Below the pieces are notes generated by a model. It was given only the letters and a program-made list of their open reading frames with translations, ran no database searches and was not told the origin of the DNA. Of a stretch of 64,000 nt of DNA, positions 19,462 to 27,409 are shown one piece after another. The stretch is taken from positions 7,937,001 through 8,001,000 of the forward strand of contig NC_015510.1 in the NCBI RefSeq assembly GCF_000212735.1. The letters are read 5' to 3'. The translations under genes and the position numbers were made by a program. Position 1 is the first letter of the stretch. The number at the start of each line of letters is the position of its first letter. Source of the stretch: Haliscomenobacter hydrossis DSM 1100 (GTDB lineage: Bacteria; Bacteroidota; Bacteroidia; Chitinophagales; Saprospiraceae).

Positions 19462-20922
19462 TTAATGTCCGACAGGCGTAACGCCTTTAGTATCGACTTC
19501 GGCCTGACTGTCTTTAATAAACAGCCACAAGATGGCAGAAATTGCCAAACTTATGGCACAAATGATGAAAATTAAACCCTTGTCCTGTGCCGCACTCACT
19601 GCTTCTCCAACGCCAAGGCTGGCCACCAATTGTGGCAATACCACCGATAAATTGAACAAACCCATGAACATGCCCATCCGCGATTGATCAATGGTTTGAG
19701 ACATGATGGCAAATGGCAAACTTACGGTAGCTGCCCAGCCAATGCCAACCACACACATCAGCAGGTAGATAAGATTGACGGAGTGTCCGAACAACCAAAT
19801 GCCTGTGTACCCGATGGCCATGATGCCTAAGCATAACAAGTGTGTTTTGACCCGACCAATTTTGAGGGCGAGTGGTTGCAGCACAGTTGCTGGTAAAATG
19901 GCAGCTATCGCGTTGAACAACAAAAACGAAATGGAAACCACCTGCCCCATCTGGTTGTCGCTCAAACCTTCAATTTTTTGCTGCACGTACGCAAACATGT
20001 ACACAAACATGGTTTGAATGCCCAGCCAGGTAAAGGAATGTGCGGCAAGAATTTTTTGGAAGGGGATCAAGGGGGCAAATCGGACTCCAAAGGCCGATCT
20101 TTTCATGATAAAAATGAGCAGAATACTGGCAACCGTCAAACCCATGCAGAGACCTGCCCAAAAACTGTTCATCGTCCAGCCCATCAATCTACAGACCATG
20201 CCGGAAATGGCATAGGTCAGGTATCCCCAGAGTGGACTAATGGCCATCAGGATTTGTACTAAAGAAGTTTTTTGTTGGGGCGTATCTGCATCGGTATTTT
20301 CACTTTGTAAAATTTGGGGCTCTTCGATAAAAAATGGCGGAATCACCGAGATAAGCAAAACCAGAACCGCCCCAAAATAAATCAAGGCATAATTGCCCCA
20401 AATCGCTCCAATGGCATAAGCGGCAACGCCGAAAGTTCCAGAAATGGTTTGCATCCAAGTGTAGCCTTTGGTGCGTTCATCCCCGGGAGGGGTCACGTCG
20501 GCAATGATGGAGCGGGTAGGGTTGAAGCTAATGTTGATGGCCAAATCCAGGGTTAAGGCGATGGTGATGGCGACCCCCAATATTGCGTCCCTGCCCAAAG
20601 CCGAGGATATCACCCCGATATTGGGTAAGGCCAAAAGCATCAACGCGGCCAGCGTCCCACCAACGAGGATAAAAGGCCGCCGTCGACCGCCCCAAAACCA
20701 GACGTTATCGCTGATGAGGCCAATGATCACCTGCCCAAAAATACCGGCAATGGGCCCCGCTGCCCAGACCAGCCCAATTTCGTGGATGGCCAGCCCGTAC
20801 TTGGTGCTCAAAATCCAGCTGAGTGCCGAGATTTGAACAGATAACGCAAAACCCATCGCAGTGGAGGGCAAGCTGAGCAGCGCATAGAAGGAAGGCGCCA
20901 ACCTTTTTTGAATGTTCAACAT
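19462..20922 (-). CDS. MFS sugar transporter, SLC45/GPH-like
   Basis: The 486-residue protein has about twelve hydrophobic helices. The loop after helix 2/3 reads DNVWFWGGRRRPFILVGG; the RRRP form is characteristic of the SLC45 / sucrose-type branch of the major facilitator superfamily. A second-half signature occurs near GRVKTHLLCLGIMA. It should carry a sugar or disaccharide across the inner membrane with protons. The gene is 81 bp upstream of the DUF1080 gene on the same strand and is probably the first gene of the sugar operon. Confidence 0.88.
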   Translation of the reverse strand: MLNIQKRLAPSFYALLSLPSTAMGFALSVQISALSWILSTKYGLAIHEIGLVWAAGPIAGIFGQVIIGLISDNVWFWGGRRRPFILVGGTLAALMLLALPNIGVISSALGRDAILGVAITIALTLDLAINISFNPTRSIIADVTPPGDERTKGYTWMQTISGTFGVAAYAIGAIWGNYALIYFGAVLVLLISVIPPFFIEEPQILQSENTDADTPQQKTSLVQILMAISPLWGYLTYAISGMVCRLMGWTMNSFWAGLCMGLTVASILLIFIMKRSAFGVRFAPLIPFQKILAAHSFTWLGIQTMFVYMFAYVQQKIEGLSDNQMGQVVSISFLLFNAIAAILPATVLQPLALKIGRVKTHLLCLGIMAIGYTGIWLFGHSVNLIYLLMCVVGIGWAATVSLPFAIMSQTIDQSRMGMFMGLFNLSVVLPQLVASLGVGEAVSAAQDKGLIFIICAISLAISAILWLFIKDSQAEVDTKGVTPVGH

Positions 20923-21002
20923 TCCAAATTATTTTTTGCGAAGTGTAGCTCAAAAATTGGAATGTTTTGCGGAAAAGAGAAGGGAATGGGGAAAAAATTT
21001 TG

Positions 21003-21062
21003 GGTTCGGGGGGGTGAGGGTTCGGGAGTTCGAAGGTTCGAAGGTTCGGGAGTTCGAGGGTG
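21003..21062. repeat. GGTTCG-type short repeats, 5' side of a small lipoprotein gene
   Basis: Eight to nine imperfect units of the form GGTTCGGGA/GTTCGAAG run from about 21003 to 21062. They are the reverse complement of the GAACCCYC array at 21811-21914. The two arrays therefore flank the small lipoprotein gene as an inverted pair. Confidence 0.75.
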
Positions 21063-21139
21063 GGGGAGGAGATGCCTTGATCTAGAAGGGGTAAAACAGT
21101 ATATTTGGGGGGACTGATGGATTCAATTTAATCAAAAAC

Positions 21140-21646
21140 ATGATGAAATTTAAGATAAATCAGAAGATAGTAGCGGTAATCCAAATTCGAATAAAGTTCT
21201 TTATCCTGCTTTTTACCCTAACCTTGTGCATGTTTGCATGCAAATCAGATTGTGGTGGATTGCTTGAATTCAAAGTAATTCAGAAACCCTTTTCGATTGA
21301 CAAATGGCGTGGAGATGATTTGAAGCGTCGTTTTCTGGACGATCAAGTTGAGTTTGAGGCCAGATTTCTTGAACTTAGGGAACAAATGGTATGCGATCTC
21401 GTCAACAATCACTTGAGAATTGGCCACCGGTTTGGGCAACTGGATGAGTTGGGTGAACGCGTAGATAGTATATATCCTGCATATGATGTATTGCCCCCCA
21501 ACTTTAGCAATGAGAAAATAACGAATAAGGAGTACACCCAATTCATTTATCGAGTTGGCTTTAATGCATCAGGAACTTGTTACCTGATTCTATTATTTGA
21601 TCAGCAGAAAAGGTATGTGGGTTGCTACCGGGCCATAGCCATATGA
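21140..21646 (+). CDS. Small lipoprotein of unknown function (168 aa)
   Basis: The N-terminus has a hydrophobic stretch ending in a lipobox (LCMFAC, lipidated Cys34), so the mature protein of about 135 residues is probably anchored in a membrane. An alternative ATG one codon later is equally good. The mature part contains LLEFKVIQKPFSIDKWRGDD near the start and GTCYLILLFDQQKRYVGCYR at the end. No family is recognised. The gene is AT-richer than its neighbours and sits between two inverted arrays of GAACCC-type repeats, so it may be a recently gained or isolated gene. Confidence 0.6.
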   Translation: MMKFKINQKIVAVIQIRIKFFILLFTLTLCMFACKSDCGGLLEFKVIQKPFSIDKWRGDDLKRRFLDDQVEFEARFLELREQMVCDLVNNHLRIGHRFGQLDELGERVDSIYPAYDVLPPNFSNEKITNKEYTQFIYRVGFNASGTCYLILLFDQQKRYVGCYRAIAI

Positions 21647-21660
21647 ATCAATCCACAGCG

Positions 21661-21770
21661 ACATTTTTTTAACACAAAGGACACCAAGAAAGCACAAGGG
21701 GCACAAAGCGAGACCATGTGATGTCCTGGTGCACTTTGTGCTTTCCCTAGTATCCTTTGTGCTAAAGAGT
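21661..21770. repeat. CACAAAGGA-type inverted repeat (dispersed family, copy 1)
   Basis: After GCGACATTTTTTTAA comes an arm made of CACAAAGGACACCAAG-like units (21671-21708). Its imperfect reverse complement (about 21732-21767) contains CTTTGTGCTTTCC and ATCCTTTGTGC. The same leader and unit sequence occurs again at 36562-36681, so this is a dispersed intergenic family. Confidence 0.8.
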
Positions 21771-21810
21771 AACGTCCTTGGATTTTTCAAGATTCAGGAA
21801 ATTTCTGTGG

Positions 21811-21914
21811 GAACCCCCGAACCCCCGAACCCCCGAACCCTCGAACCCTCGAACCCCCGAACCCTCGAACCCCCGAACCCCCGAACCCTCGAACCCCCGA
21901 ACTCCCGAACCCTT
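21811..21914. repeat. 8-bp tandem array GAACCCYC, 13 copies
   Basis: Thirteen consecutive octamers (GAACCCCC or GAACCCTC, the last two slightly changed) run from 21811 to 21914. The array stops 2 nt before the stop codon of the minus-strand lipoprotein gene. Related units occur near 21003, 30489 and 30606. Confidence 0.95.
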
Positions 21915-21916
21915 TT

Positions 21917-22375
21917 TCAAATCCTCCGCAACCTAAAATAATACACCCCTCCCCGCACATTGGCCCGTAAATTCATTCGTTCCCAAGTCAGGTTGTTGAC
22001 GCCGCAGAGGTAAGTCATCACCGGACGGCCTCGGTCGAAGAAGTCCATGTCCAGGAAAAATTCGTTGTCATTTTCACCGTCAAAAGTAGCTCGATCGAGG
22101 ATCAGTTCCCAGTTGCCGGGATAGATGATTCGATCGCGGCGATCGTCAAAAGAAGCAGAATAATCACGGTAAAACTCAATGATGTCGCCGACAAACTCTG
22201 AGTCGCGGTTCTCGCGAAACAGATCGCCATTTTCTTTAAAAGCCGCACTTTCAAAAATCCAGGCCCCGTAGAGCCGATCTTCTTTGCGTTCGAGGCGGTA
22301 CTCGTCGGTACAAGCAGAGCACAGTACCATCATTGTGGAAAAAAACAGGAGCTTGAATGTGTATTTCATGACCAT
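21917..22375 (-). CDS. Small lipocalin-like lipoprotein (152 aa)
   Basis: The signal segment ends in a lipobox (VLCSAC, lipidated Cys22). An alternative start two codons in (22369) gives the same mature protein. The mature part begins with a tryptophan-containing block (RLYGAWIFESAAFKENGD) and runs as beta strands to YYFRLRRI. This resembles small lipocalin-like domains in Bacteroidota lipoproteins but is not a firm match. The GAACCCYC array reaches its 3' end. Confidence 0.65.
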   Translation of the reverse strand: MVMKYTFKLLFFSTMMVLCSACTDEYRLERKEDRLYGAWIFESAAFKENGDLFRENRDSEFVGDIIEFYRDYSASFDDRRDRIIYPGNWELILDRATFDGENDNEFFLDMDFFDRGRPVMTYLCGVNNLTWERMNLRANVRGGVYYFRLRRI

Positions 22376-22452
22376 TTTTTAGCAGTTTTCTTTGTAAAAC
22401 CATACTCCAATGATAAGCATTTCAGGCGTTCACCCCTATCACCTGGAATCAC

Positions 22453-22502
22453 TTTAACCCTCTGGCCAAAAACTTTAACAAGCGTTAATTTCGTGTTAAT
22501 TG
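22453..22502. promoter_or_regulatory. Phased TTAA(C/T) repeats, possible response-regulator operator
   Basis: TTTAAC, TTTAACA, GTTAATT and GTTAATT occur with TTAA cores at 22454, 22475, 22485 and 22496, that is, spaced 21, 10 and 11 bp. The phasing resembles the three exact 11-bp repeats at 29941-29973. It lies in the divergent gap between a lipoprotein gene and a SprB-repeat protein gene. Confidence 0.35.
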
Positions 22503-22568
22503 AATCCTGGTACTTCTTTTTCCCAAAATTTTCTATTTTTACTCCAACGACGGCCTAAAAGCGAAACC

Positions 22569-22738
22569 TCCAGAGTGTATTTGGGGTTCTACTTCGCGCT
22601 CCAAATGGCTAGAAATTACTCCAACTTCGTTCCGAAAATGCTCATTTAGCGCTGCTAAACTCCGCTTTTCGTGCCTCTTTGGAGTAATTTCTAGCTCCTT
22701 TTCGCTTGCGAAGTAGAATCCCAAATACACTCTCAAAC
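22569..22738. repeat. 170-bp palindromic hairpin element
   Basis: Arms at 22573-22624 and 22679-22732 are near-perfect reverse complements. They share GAGTGTATTTGGG / CCCAAATACACTC, TTCTACTTCGC / GCGAAGTAGAA and CTAGAAATTACTCCAA / TTGGAGTAATTTCTAG. The inner part folds again through CGAAAA / TTTTCG. It ends just before the ATG at 22753. It contains a 75-codon minus-strand frame that I regard as a by-product of the palindrome. Confidence 0.9.
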
Positions 22739-22752
22739 CGCTACGATCTACT

Positions 22753-25101
22753 ATGAGACTTAACATCTACGTAATCCGCAACACGGCGGCCGTTGTATTT
22801 ATTGGTTTCCTATCCAACTTGTTTGCACAGCAGACACCCCTCAACGATTGTTCCAACCTTGGCTTTGAAAAAGGGACTTTTGAAGGCTGGCGTGGGGAGT
22901 ATGGCCTGGTCAAAGATCCAACCTTTGGCAATAGGCCAAAGGAAGAGGACGTCAAAACCGGACTGATACCCCAGCGCCACACCATTATGCGCAAAACAAT
23001 GGGCAATGACTTTTTGGTCAAAATAGAAACCCTGCCCTTTGTTTCGATCGGCAATTATGCAGCCCGACTGGGTAATTCCCGCAATGGAAAAGAGTTTGAT
23101 CGCCTCATCACTTCTTTTCGTGTTACCCAGGAGAACTCCCTTTTTTTATACAAGTTTGCGGTGGTCATGGAAGACCCCGACCACAAACCGAAACAACAAC
23201 CTCGCTTTACGGTAGAAGTGCTCAACCAACGCAACGTGCGGACTCCTTGTGGGCTTTACGAAGTAGCTGCTGCGGAGAATATCCCAGGATTTAAAAACCA
23301 GAGTCAGTTGCGCGTCCGCAATTGGACGGCTGCGGCCATCGATCTGCGCGATTACATCGGTCAGGTCATTACCTTGCGATTTACCGTGAATGATTGTACC
23401 GAAGGGTTGCATTTCGGTTATGCTTATCTGGATGCGGAGTGTTTGAGCGCCAAAATTTATCCTTCCTATTTTTGTCCCGGGTTGGACTCGGCCATTACTT
23501 TAAGTGCACCAGATGGTTTTTCCTCTTATCGTTGGAGCACCGGTCAAACCACCCGCAGCATCACCCTGAACAAACCCCAGGCGGGCAGTAAGGTTTTTTT
23601 AACGGTTACTCCCTTCAACAGTTTGGCCGAAGATTGCCGTTTTACCTTTGAATTTGAGATCCCGGAACGGTTTACCCGCGAATTATTAGCCGAGGACTCG
23701 GTCAAATTTTGTGGCAACAACCCGCAAATTGTAACCCCCATTGACGATAATTTTGAAAGCTTTGTCTGGCGCCTGGGCAAAAATGGCCCCATTGTGTCCA
23801 ACGAAAAACAGGTCAACCTCACCCAGGCGGGCATGTATTACCTGGAGGCTCGTGATCGCGCTTGTGTTTTTCAGGATTCGGTGCTTTCCCGAACTTTCCC
23901 TGAACCACAATTGACGGTCCAGTTGGATGCACCCAAATGTGATGGAACGCCCAGTGGCCGCATTGCGCTGCAAGGTTCGCCCAACTTGCAATACGTCTGG
24001 AGTACCGGAGATTCAGCGGCCAGCATTTCTCAACTTTCAGGGGGAAAATATTTCGTAACCGTAACCGAGCCGAACCTGGGCTGCCGCTTTGAGCGTAGTT
24101 TTGATCTACCTACTGCGCCAGCCTTTCAAGCATCGGCACAAACCCTCGCCCAACCTTGTGGTGAGCTACAATTGGGCCGTGCCCAAATCAACATTCAAGG
24201 GGGAACTGCCCCGTATGCGGTGCGTTGGAGCAATGGGGATACCAGCCGAATCATCCAAATGGCTCAGGCTGGGCGCTTCCGTGTGAGTATTACCGATGCC
24301 CAAGGTTGTCGTCGTTTGGACAGTGTGGAGGTACAAAAAATGGAAATTGTCACTTCGGCCATACCCAGCAAATGTTTTGGGGATAAAAATGGCTTGATCA
24401 GCGTACGGGCAATTGGTGGTAGTCCCGAATACCAGTACCAATTGGGCAACCGGCCAATGGGCCGGGATTCGGTATTTAGAAACCTGCCTCCAGGTCAGTA
24501 CATGCTGTTGGCCGCTGATCAAAGTGGTTGTAAAATTGCCCGCACCATAGAATTACCGGAGCCTACCCTGTTTCGAGTGAGTTTGCCCAAAGACACCACT
24601 GTTGATCTTGGGGCCGCCTTGTTTTTGCGCCCCAACGGTAGTGCCCCGATCGCCAACTACCTTTGGAAAAGCACTTACCCCGATCTTTGCCCGGCCTGTA
24701 CCGAACTGGACATTCCACGCGTAACCGCCAACGGTACGGTAAGCCTGGAGGCCAAAGACGAAAATGGCTGTTTGGCTACGGCCATGATGCGGATTTTGGT
24801 GCAAAAAAACTACAAGGTTTACATCCCCAATGCCTTCAGCCCCAATGGCGATAAATCGAATGACTTTTTTGAAATTTTCCCGGGCACGAGTACCCTGCGC
24901 ATTAAATCTTTGGAAATATACACGCGTTGGGGGGAAATCGCTTTTGCCTACAATGCCGATGAAAGTCAGGATTCTCCAAGGTGGGACGGTAGTTTCCGCG
25001 GTAAAACCCTGATGAACGAGGTGGTGGTGTACAAGGCGGTGATCGAGTTTATCGATGGGGAGACGAAGATGTTTACGGGGAGTGTGACCATCGTTAAATA
25101 G
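22753..25101 (+). CDS. Secreted SprB-repeat protein with T9SS type B sorting domain
   Basis: The signal peptide ends near LSNLFAQQ. Residues of about 30-230 form a lectin/jelly-roll-like N-terminal domain. They are followed by Ig-like and SprB-type repeats, for example around VWSTGDSAASISQLSGGKYF, VRWSNGDTSRIIQMAQAGRF and FRNLPPGQYMLLAADQSGC. The C-terminus carries the gliding-motility-associated (CHU_C, type B) signature VYIPNAFSPNGDKSNDFFEI with ending VVYKAVIEFIDGETKMFTGS. It should be exported by the type IX secretion system and displayed at the cell surface, probably in adhesion or gliding. The gene is preceded by a palindromic element and followed by a CCCTAAA array. Confidence 0.9.
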   Translation: MRLNIYVIRNTAAVVFIGFLSNLFAQQTPLNDCSNLGFEKGTFEGWRGEYGLVKDPTFGNRPKEEDVKTGLIPQRHTIMRKTMGNDFLVKIETLPFVSIGNYAARLGNSRNGKEFDRLITSFRVTQENSLFLYKFAVVMEDPDHKPKQQPRFTVEVLNQRNVRTPCGLYEVAAAENIPGFKNQSQLRVRNWTAAAIDLRDYIGQVITLRFTVNDCTEGLHFGYAYLDAECLSAKIYPSYFCPGLDSAITLSAPDGFSSYRWSTGQTTRSITLNKPQAGSKVFLTVTPFNSLAEDCRFTFEFEIPERFTRELLAEDSVKFCGNNPQIVTPIDDNFESFVWRLGKNGPIVSNEKQVNLTQAGMYYLEARDRACVFQDSVLSRTFPEPQLTVQLDAPKCDGTPSGRIALQGSPNLQYVWSTGDSAASISQLSGGKYFVTVTEPNLGCRFERSFDLPTAPAFQASAQTLAQPCGELQLGRAQINIQGGTAPYAVRWSNGDTSRIIQMAQAGRFRVSITDAQGCRRLDSVEVQKMEIVTSAIPSKCFGDKNGLISVRAIGGSPEYQYQLGNRPMGRDSVFRNLPPGQYMLLAADQSGCKIARTIELPEPTLFRVSLPKDTTVDLGAALFLRPNGSAPIANYLWKSTYPDLCPACTELDIPRVTANGTVSLEAKDENGCLATAMMRILVQKNYKVYIPNAFSPNGDKSNDFFEIFPGTSTLRIKSLEIYTRWGEIAFAYNADESQDSPRWDGSFRGKTLMNEVVVYKAVIEFIDGETKMFTGSVTIVK

Positions 25102-25197
25102 GGTTTTAGGGTTGTTCGATGCCCATGAGATTTTCGAGAACCCTAAGACCCCAAGACCCTAAAACCCTAAGACCCTAAAACCTAAAAACCCTAAAAA
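25099..25197. repeat. CCCTAAA heptamer-like array spanning a gene end
   Basis: GGGTTTTAGGGTT at 25101-25113 is followed after about 27 nt by an array of ACCCTAAGA / CCCTAAAA units from 25140 to 25197. The two parts are inverted, so they can pair. The right end overlaps the last codons of the DUF1295 gene, whose C-terminal residues FRVFRF are encoded by the repeat. Confidence 0.9.
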
Positions 25198-26098
25198 TAA
25201 ACCGCGGCGTCTTTTTCTGATATTCCCGATAACCAGGATATTTCTCGCTGGAAATTTTCTCGCTAAAATCTGAACTGCCCAAAAAGAGCAGAACCAAAAG
25301 AATGCCTCCGGTTAGGGACCAGTTGAGCCAACGCCCCGTAGCCGCCACACTAAACAGATAATAACTCAGCCAAATGCCCTGTTCGGCAGCGTAATTGGGA
25401 TGCCGCACCAAGCGCCAGAGACCAGTGCTGCAAAAGCCTTGGGCATATTCACCGTCCAAAGGTTCTCCGGCATGGATGCGGCGGTATTTCTCGGTTTGAA
25501 AATCATACTGTTGTTGATCAGCGATGAACTCAATGACCAAAAAGGCCAAAAACAACCCAATGGCCAGGTAGTCGATACCATTTAACGCTTGGTTTGCACC
25601 TTCCCAGGCTACCACAATGGGCAGATTGAACAGCCAAATGAGCGTGTTTTGGTACAGGGAAATGAAAAATAGTCCAAACAGCACCCAATTGATGCGACGT
25701 TGGAAAAGTGGATTTTGACGCAAAACACCCCAACGATAATCTTCTTCTCCTTTCCAGGGAATCCAGTGGTAGCCACCCCGCCGGGCAAAATTGTAGGTAA
25801 GGCGTATGGCCCAGAGACTGACCAAAATGGCCATGATGACCATGCGCAGGTTCCAGGCACTTTGTTGTGCAAAAAAACAGGCATAAGCCATGGGCACTAT
25901 GCTCCAGATTTTGTCAACCTGGCTGTAATTTTTGGTCAATTCACTCACTACAAAGCAAGTGAGCGCGACTCCTAACATAAGGTAAAAAGAACTTTGCAAG
26001 GCGGCCCACTGCGCTTCGTTGAGTGGCGTGTCATATTTGAAAGCAATAATGGGCAATGCAATGAGGGTGAGGATCAACAGGATGATGGTGCGTAACAT
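25175..26098 (-). CDS. DUF1295 membrane protein (steroid 5-alpha-reductase / isoprenylcysteine-methyltransferase-like)
   Basis: ATG 26098 is chosen because it begins directly with the first helix (MLRTIILLILTLIALPIIAF); an in-frame start exists at 26128. The 307-residue protein has about seven helices and the family's C-terminal block FCSTGLWRLVRHPNYAAEQG. In it, the RHPNY motif marks the cofactor-binding end of the steroid-reductase/isoprenylcysteine-methyltransferase-like fold. The likely role is lipid or quinone-type substrate modification in the inner membrane; the substrate is unknown. The extreme C-terminus is encoded by a CCCTAAA-type repeat, which suggests that the original stop was overwritten. 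Confidence 0.85.
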   Translation of the reverse strand: MLRTIILLILTLIALPIIAFKYDTPLNEAQWAALQSSFYLMLGVALTCFVVSELTKNYSQVDKIWSIVPMAYACFFAQQSAWNLRMVIMAILVSLWAIRLTYNFARRGGYHWIPWKGEEDYRWGVLRQNPLFQRRINWVLFGLFFISLYQNTLIWLFNLPIVVAWEGANQALNGIDYLAIGLFLAFLVIEFIADQQQYDFQTEKYRRIHAGEPLDGEYAQGFCSTGLWRLVRHPNYAAEQGIWLSYYLFSVAATGRWLNWSLTGGILLVLLFLGSSDFSEKISSEKYPGYREYQKKTPRFIFRVFRF

Positions 26099-26124
26099 AA
26101 ATGATCGAGTCAAATGGACAAAAA

Positions 26125-26160
26125 ACAAAAGGCATCAAGTGTACACTCAATGCCTTTTGA
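26125..26160 (-). terminator. Hairpin terminator after the DUF2853 gene
   Basis: AAAAGGCAT and ATGCCTTTT (26127-26135 and 26150-26158), with an inner AGTG/CACT stem, form a hairpin. On the minus strand it is followed by GTTTTTTGTCC. It lies 17 bp past the stop codon of the DUF2853 gene. Confidence 0.75.
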
Positions 26161-26176
26161 TGCATGAACAATGGAC

Positions 26177-26521
26177 TTAGGCAAACTTGGATTCCAGTCC
26201 TAGTTTTTTAACCAACAAATAGTGAAAAACAGCCCGGTATTTGTTGCGGTTGCTACTTCCCATTTGTTCGCATACCTCTTGTAATGCAGCGTCGAGGTTG
26301 GGGCCATCCTTAAGTCCCATTTTTCCAATCAGGAAATTGTTTTTTACACGATCCAGCTCGGTTTTGTCAGAGCATGAAACTCTGGAGGAATCATCATTGT
26401 AGATTGATGGACCCAAAGCTTTGGTTACGGCAGTCAGTAAGGTTTCATCAATACCGCTTATATCGCGGGTTCCACCTAGTTCTTGCTTGTATTTTACCAG
26501 CAAGTCATCGAATTGGCTCAT
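26177..26521 (-). CDS. DUF2853 family protein (114 aa)
   Basis: The product has the length and pattern of DUF2853, a small helical cytoplasmic family: an N-terminal LLVKYKQELGG segment, a middle LGPSIYNDDSSRVSCSD block and a C-terminal RNKYRAVFHYLLVKKLG. The biochemical role of the family is not known. It has its own downstream terminator and is divergent from a Dabb-domain gene, so it is likely transcribed alone. Confidence 0.85.
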   Translation of the reverse strand: MSQFDDLLVKYKQELGGTRDISGIDETLLTAVTKALGPSIYNDDSSRVSCSDKTELDRVKNNFLIGKMGLKDGPNLDAALQEVCEQMGSSNRNKYRAVFHYLLVKKLGLESKFA

Positions 26522-26636
26522 TGTTATTTTTTTTGGGTTCTGAATACGGCAGTAAAATAGAGATTTTCTCCAAATAGGGATAATTTTTTACCTTGTTTCC
26601 CAATAAATTTGCAAACAAACATTAAAATCTAATCCA

Positions 26637-27029
26637 ATGAAATTTCTTTTGCTTTTATTGTTTCTGGTAATTGGGTTCGTAGGCGGTTACGCTCAGGCCT
26701 CTTCCAAGAAACTCAAGGCGGGTGTGGTGGTACATACCGTTTATTTTTGGCTCAAAAACAAGGGCAACCAGCAAGACCTGGAAGCGCTCTATCGGGGCGT
26801 AAAAACCCTGATTCCCATCAAGGAAATCCAAACTGCCTACGTTGGTACACCGGCTGATACCAAAGATCGTCCGGTAATCGACGGCTCTTATGACTTATCC
26901 ATCACCTGGGTGTTCAAAAATACAAAGGACCAGGATGCGTATCAAATCCATCCCATTCACCTGAAGTTTGTGGAAGAGAATAGTCATCTTTGGGAGCGGG
27001 TGATTGTGTACGATGCGCTTTCTAAGTGA
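26637..27029 (+). CDS. Secreted Dabb-family (stress-responsive A/B barrel) protein
   Basis: A signal peptide (LLLFLVIGFVGGYAQA) precedes one Dabb domain. It is recognisable from VVHTVYFWLKNKGNQQDLEA at its start, the central YVGTPADTKDRPVIDGSYD and the final HLKFVEENSHLWERVIVYD. Dabb proteins form dimeric ferredoxin-like barrels; the enzymatic role here is unknown. Export of a Dabb protein is common in Bacteroidota. TAAATTTG at 26604-26611 matches the -7 consensus upstream, but no good -33 box was found. A GAAAAG-type short repeat begins at its stop codon. Confidence 0.82.
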   Translation: MKFLLLLLFLVIGFVGGYAQASSKKLKAGVVVHTVYFWLKNKGNQQDLEALYRGVKTLIPIKEIQTAYVGTPADTKDRPVIDGSYDLSITWVFKNTKDQDAYQIHPIHLKFVEENSHLWERVIVYDALSK

Positions 27030-27224
27030 AAAGCGAAAAGTGAAAGGAGTAAAGCTTAATGGCTTGTCACTTAGAAATTACAAAAACCGGAATTTGGGGT
27101 AGTCAATCTTTGGCCTTTGTGCCTCGCTTACCAGCGATAAACTGTCCATTTTTACAACATCAAACAGCAGCAATGCTGATCGAATTGGGAAATGGAAATT
27201 GTAATAAAGGTTTAGCAATCATTT

Positions 27225-27250
27225 GGCCCGGCTTCGGCCGGGTCTTTTTC
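27225..27250 (+). terminator. GC-rich terminator in a 380-bp intergenic gap
   Basis: GCCCGGC, a TTCG loop and GCCGGGT form a compact stem followed by CTTTTTC. It lies 196 bp after the stop codon of the Dabb-family gene. The rest of the gap (27030-27409) has a short GTGAAAAGCGAAAAGTGAAAGG stretch at 27027-27048 and no convincing coding frame. The terminator may end either the Dabb transcript or a small RNA. Confidence 0.6.
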
Positions 27251-27409
27251 AAAGCCATTAATAGGGGTTGTTTTTCATACTGGTTTGATCGATAGTGCCA
27301 GAGGTATCGTCCTTTGGCACTTATTCTTAATGCTCACCGAAACAACACATTCAAGCGCCCATAATTTTTTCTCACTTTTCAGCGTATAGACATTCAAACA
27401 TCTTACGCA

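Noticed and set aside
21729-21941. 70-codon frame with PNPRTLEP repeats
   Set aside because: It is the translation of the GAACCCYC array; no gene-like features.
22539-22766. 75-codon minus-strand frame
   Set aside because: It lies entirely in the 170-bp palindrome and its sequence follows from the repeat, so it is unlikely to be a gene.
25140-25197. Telomere-like sequence
   Set aside because: CCCTAAA similarity is superficial; it is an internal short repeat between genes.
27059-27295. 78-codon frame after the Dabb gene
   Set aside because: It crosses a strong terminator and shows no domain or signal.
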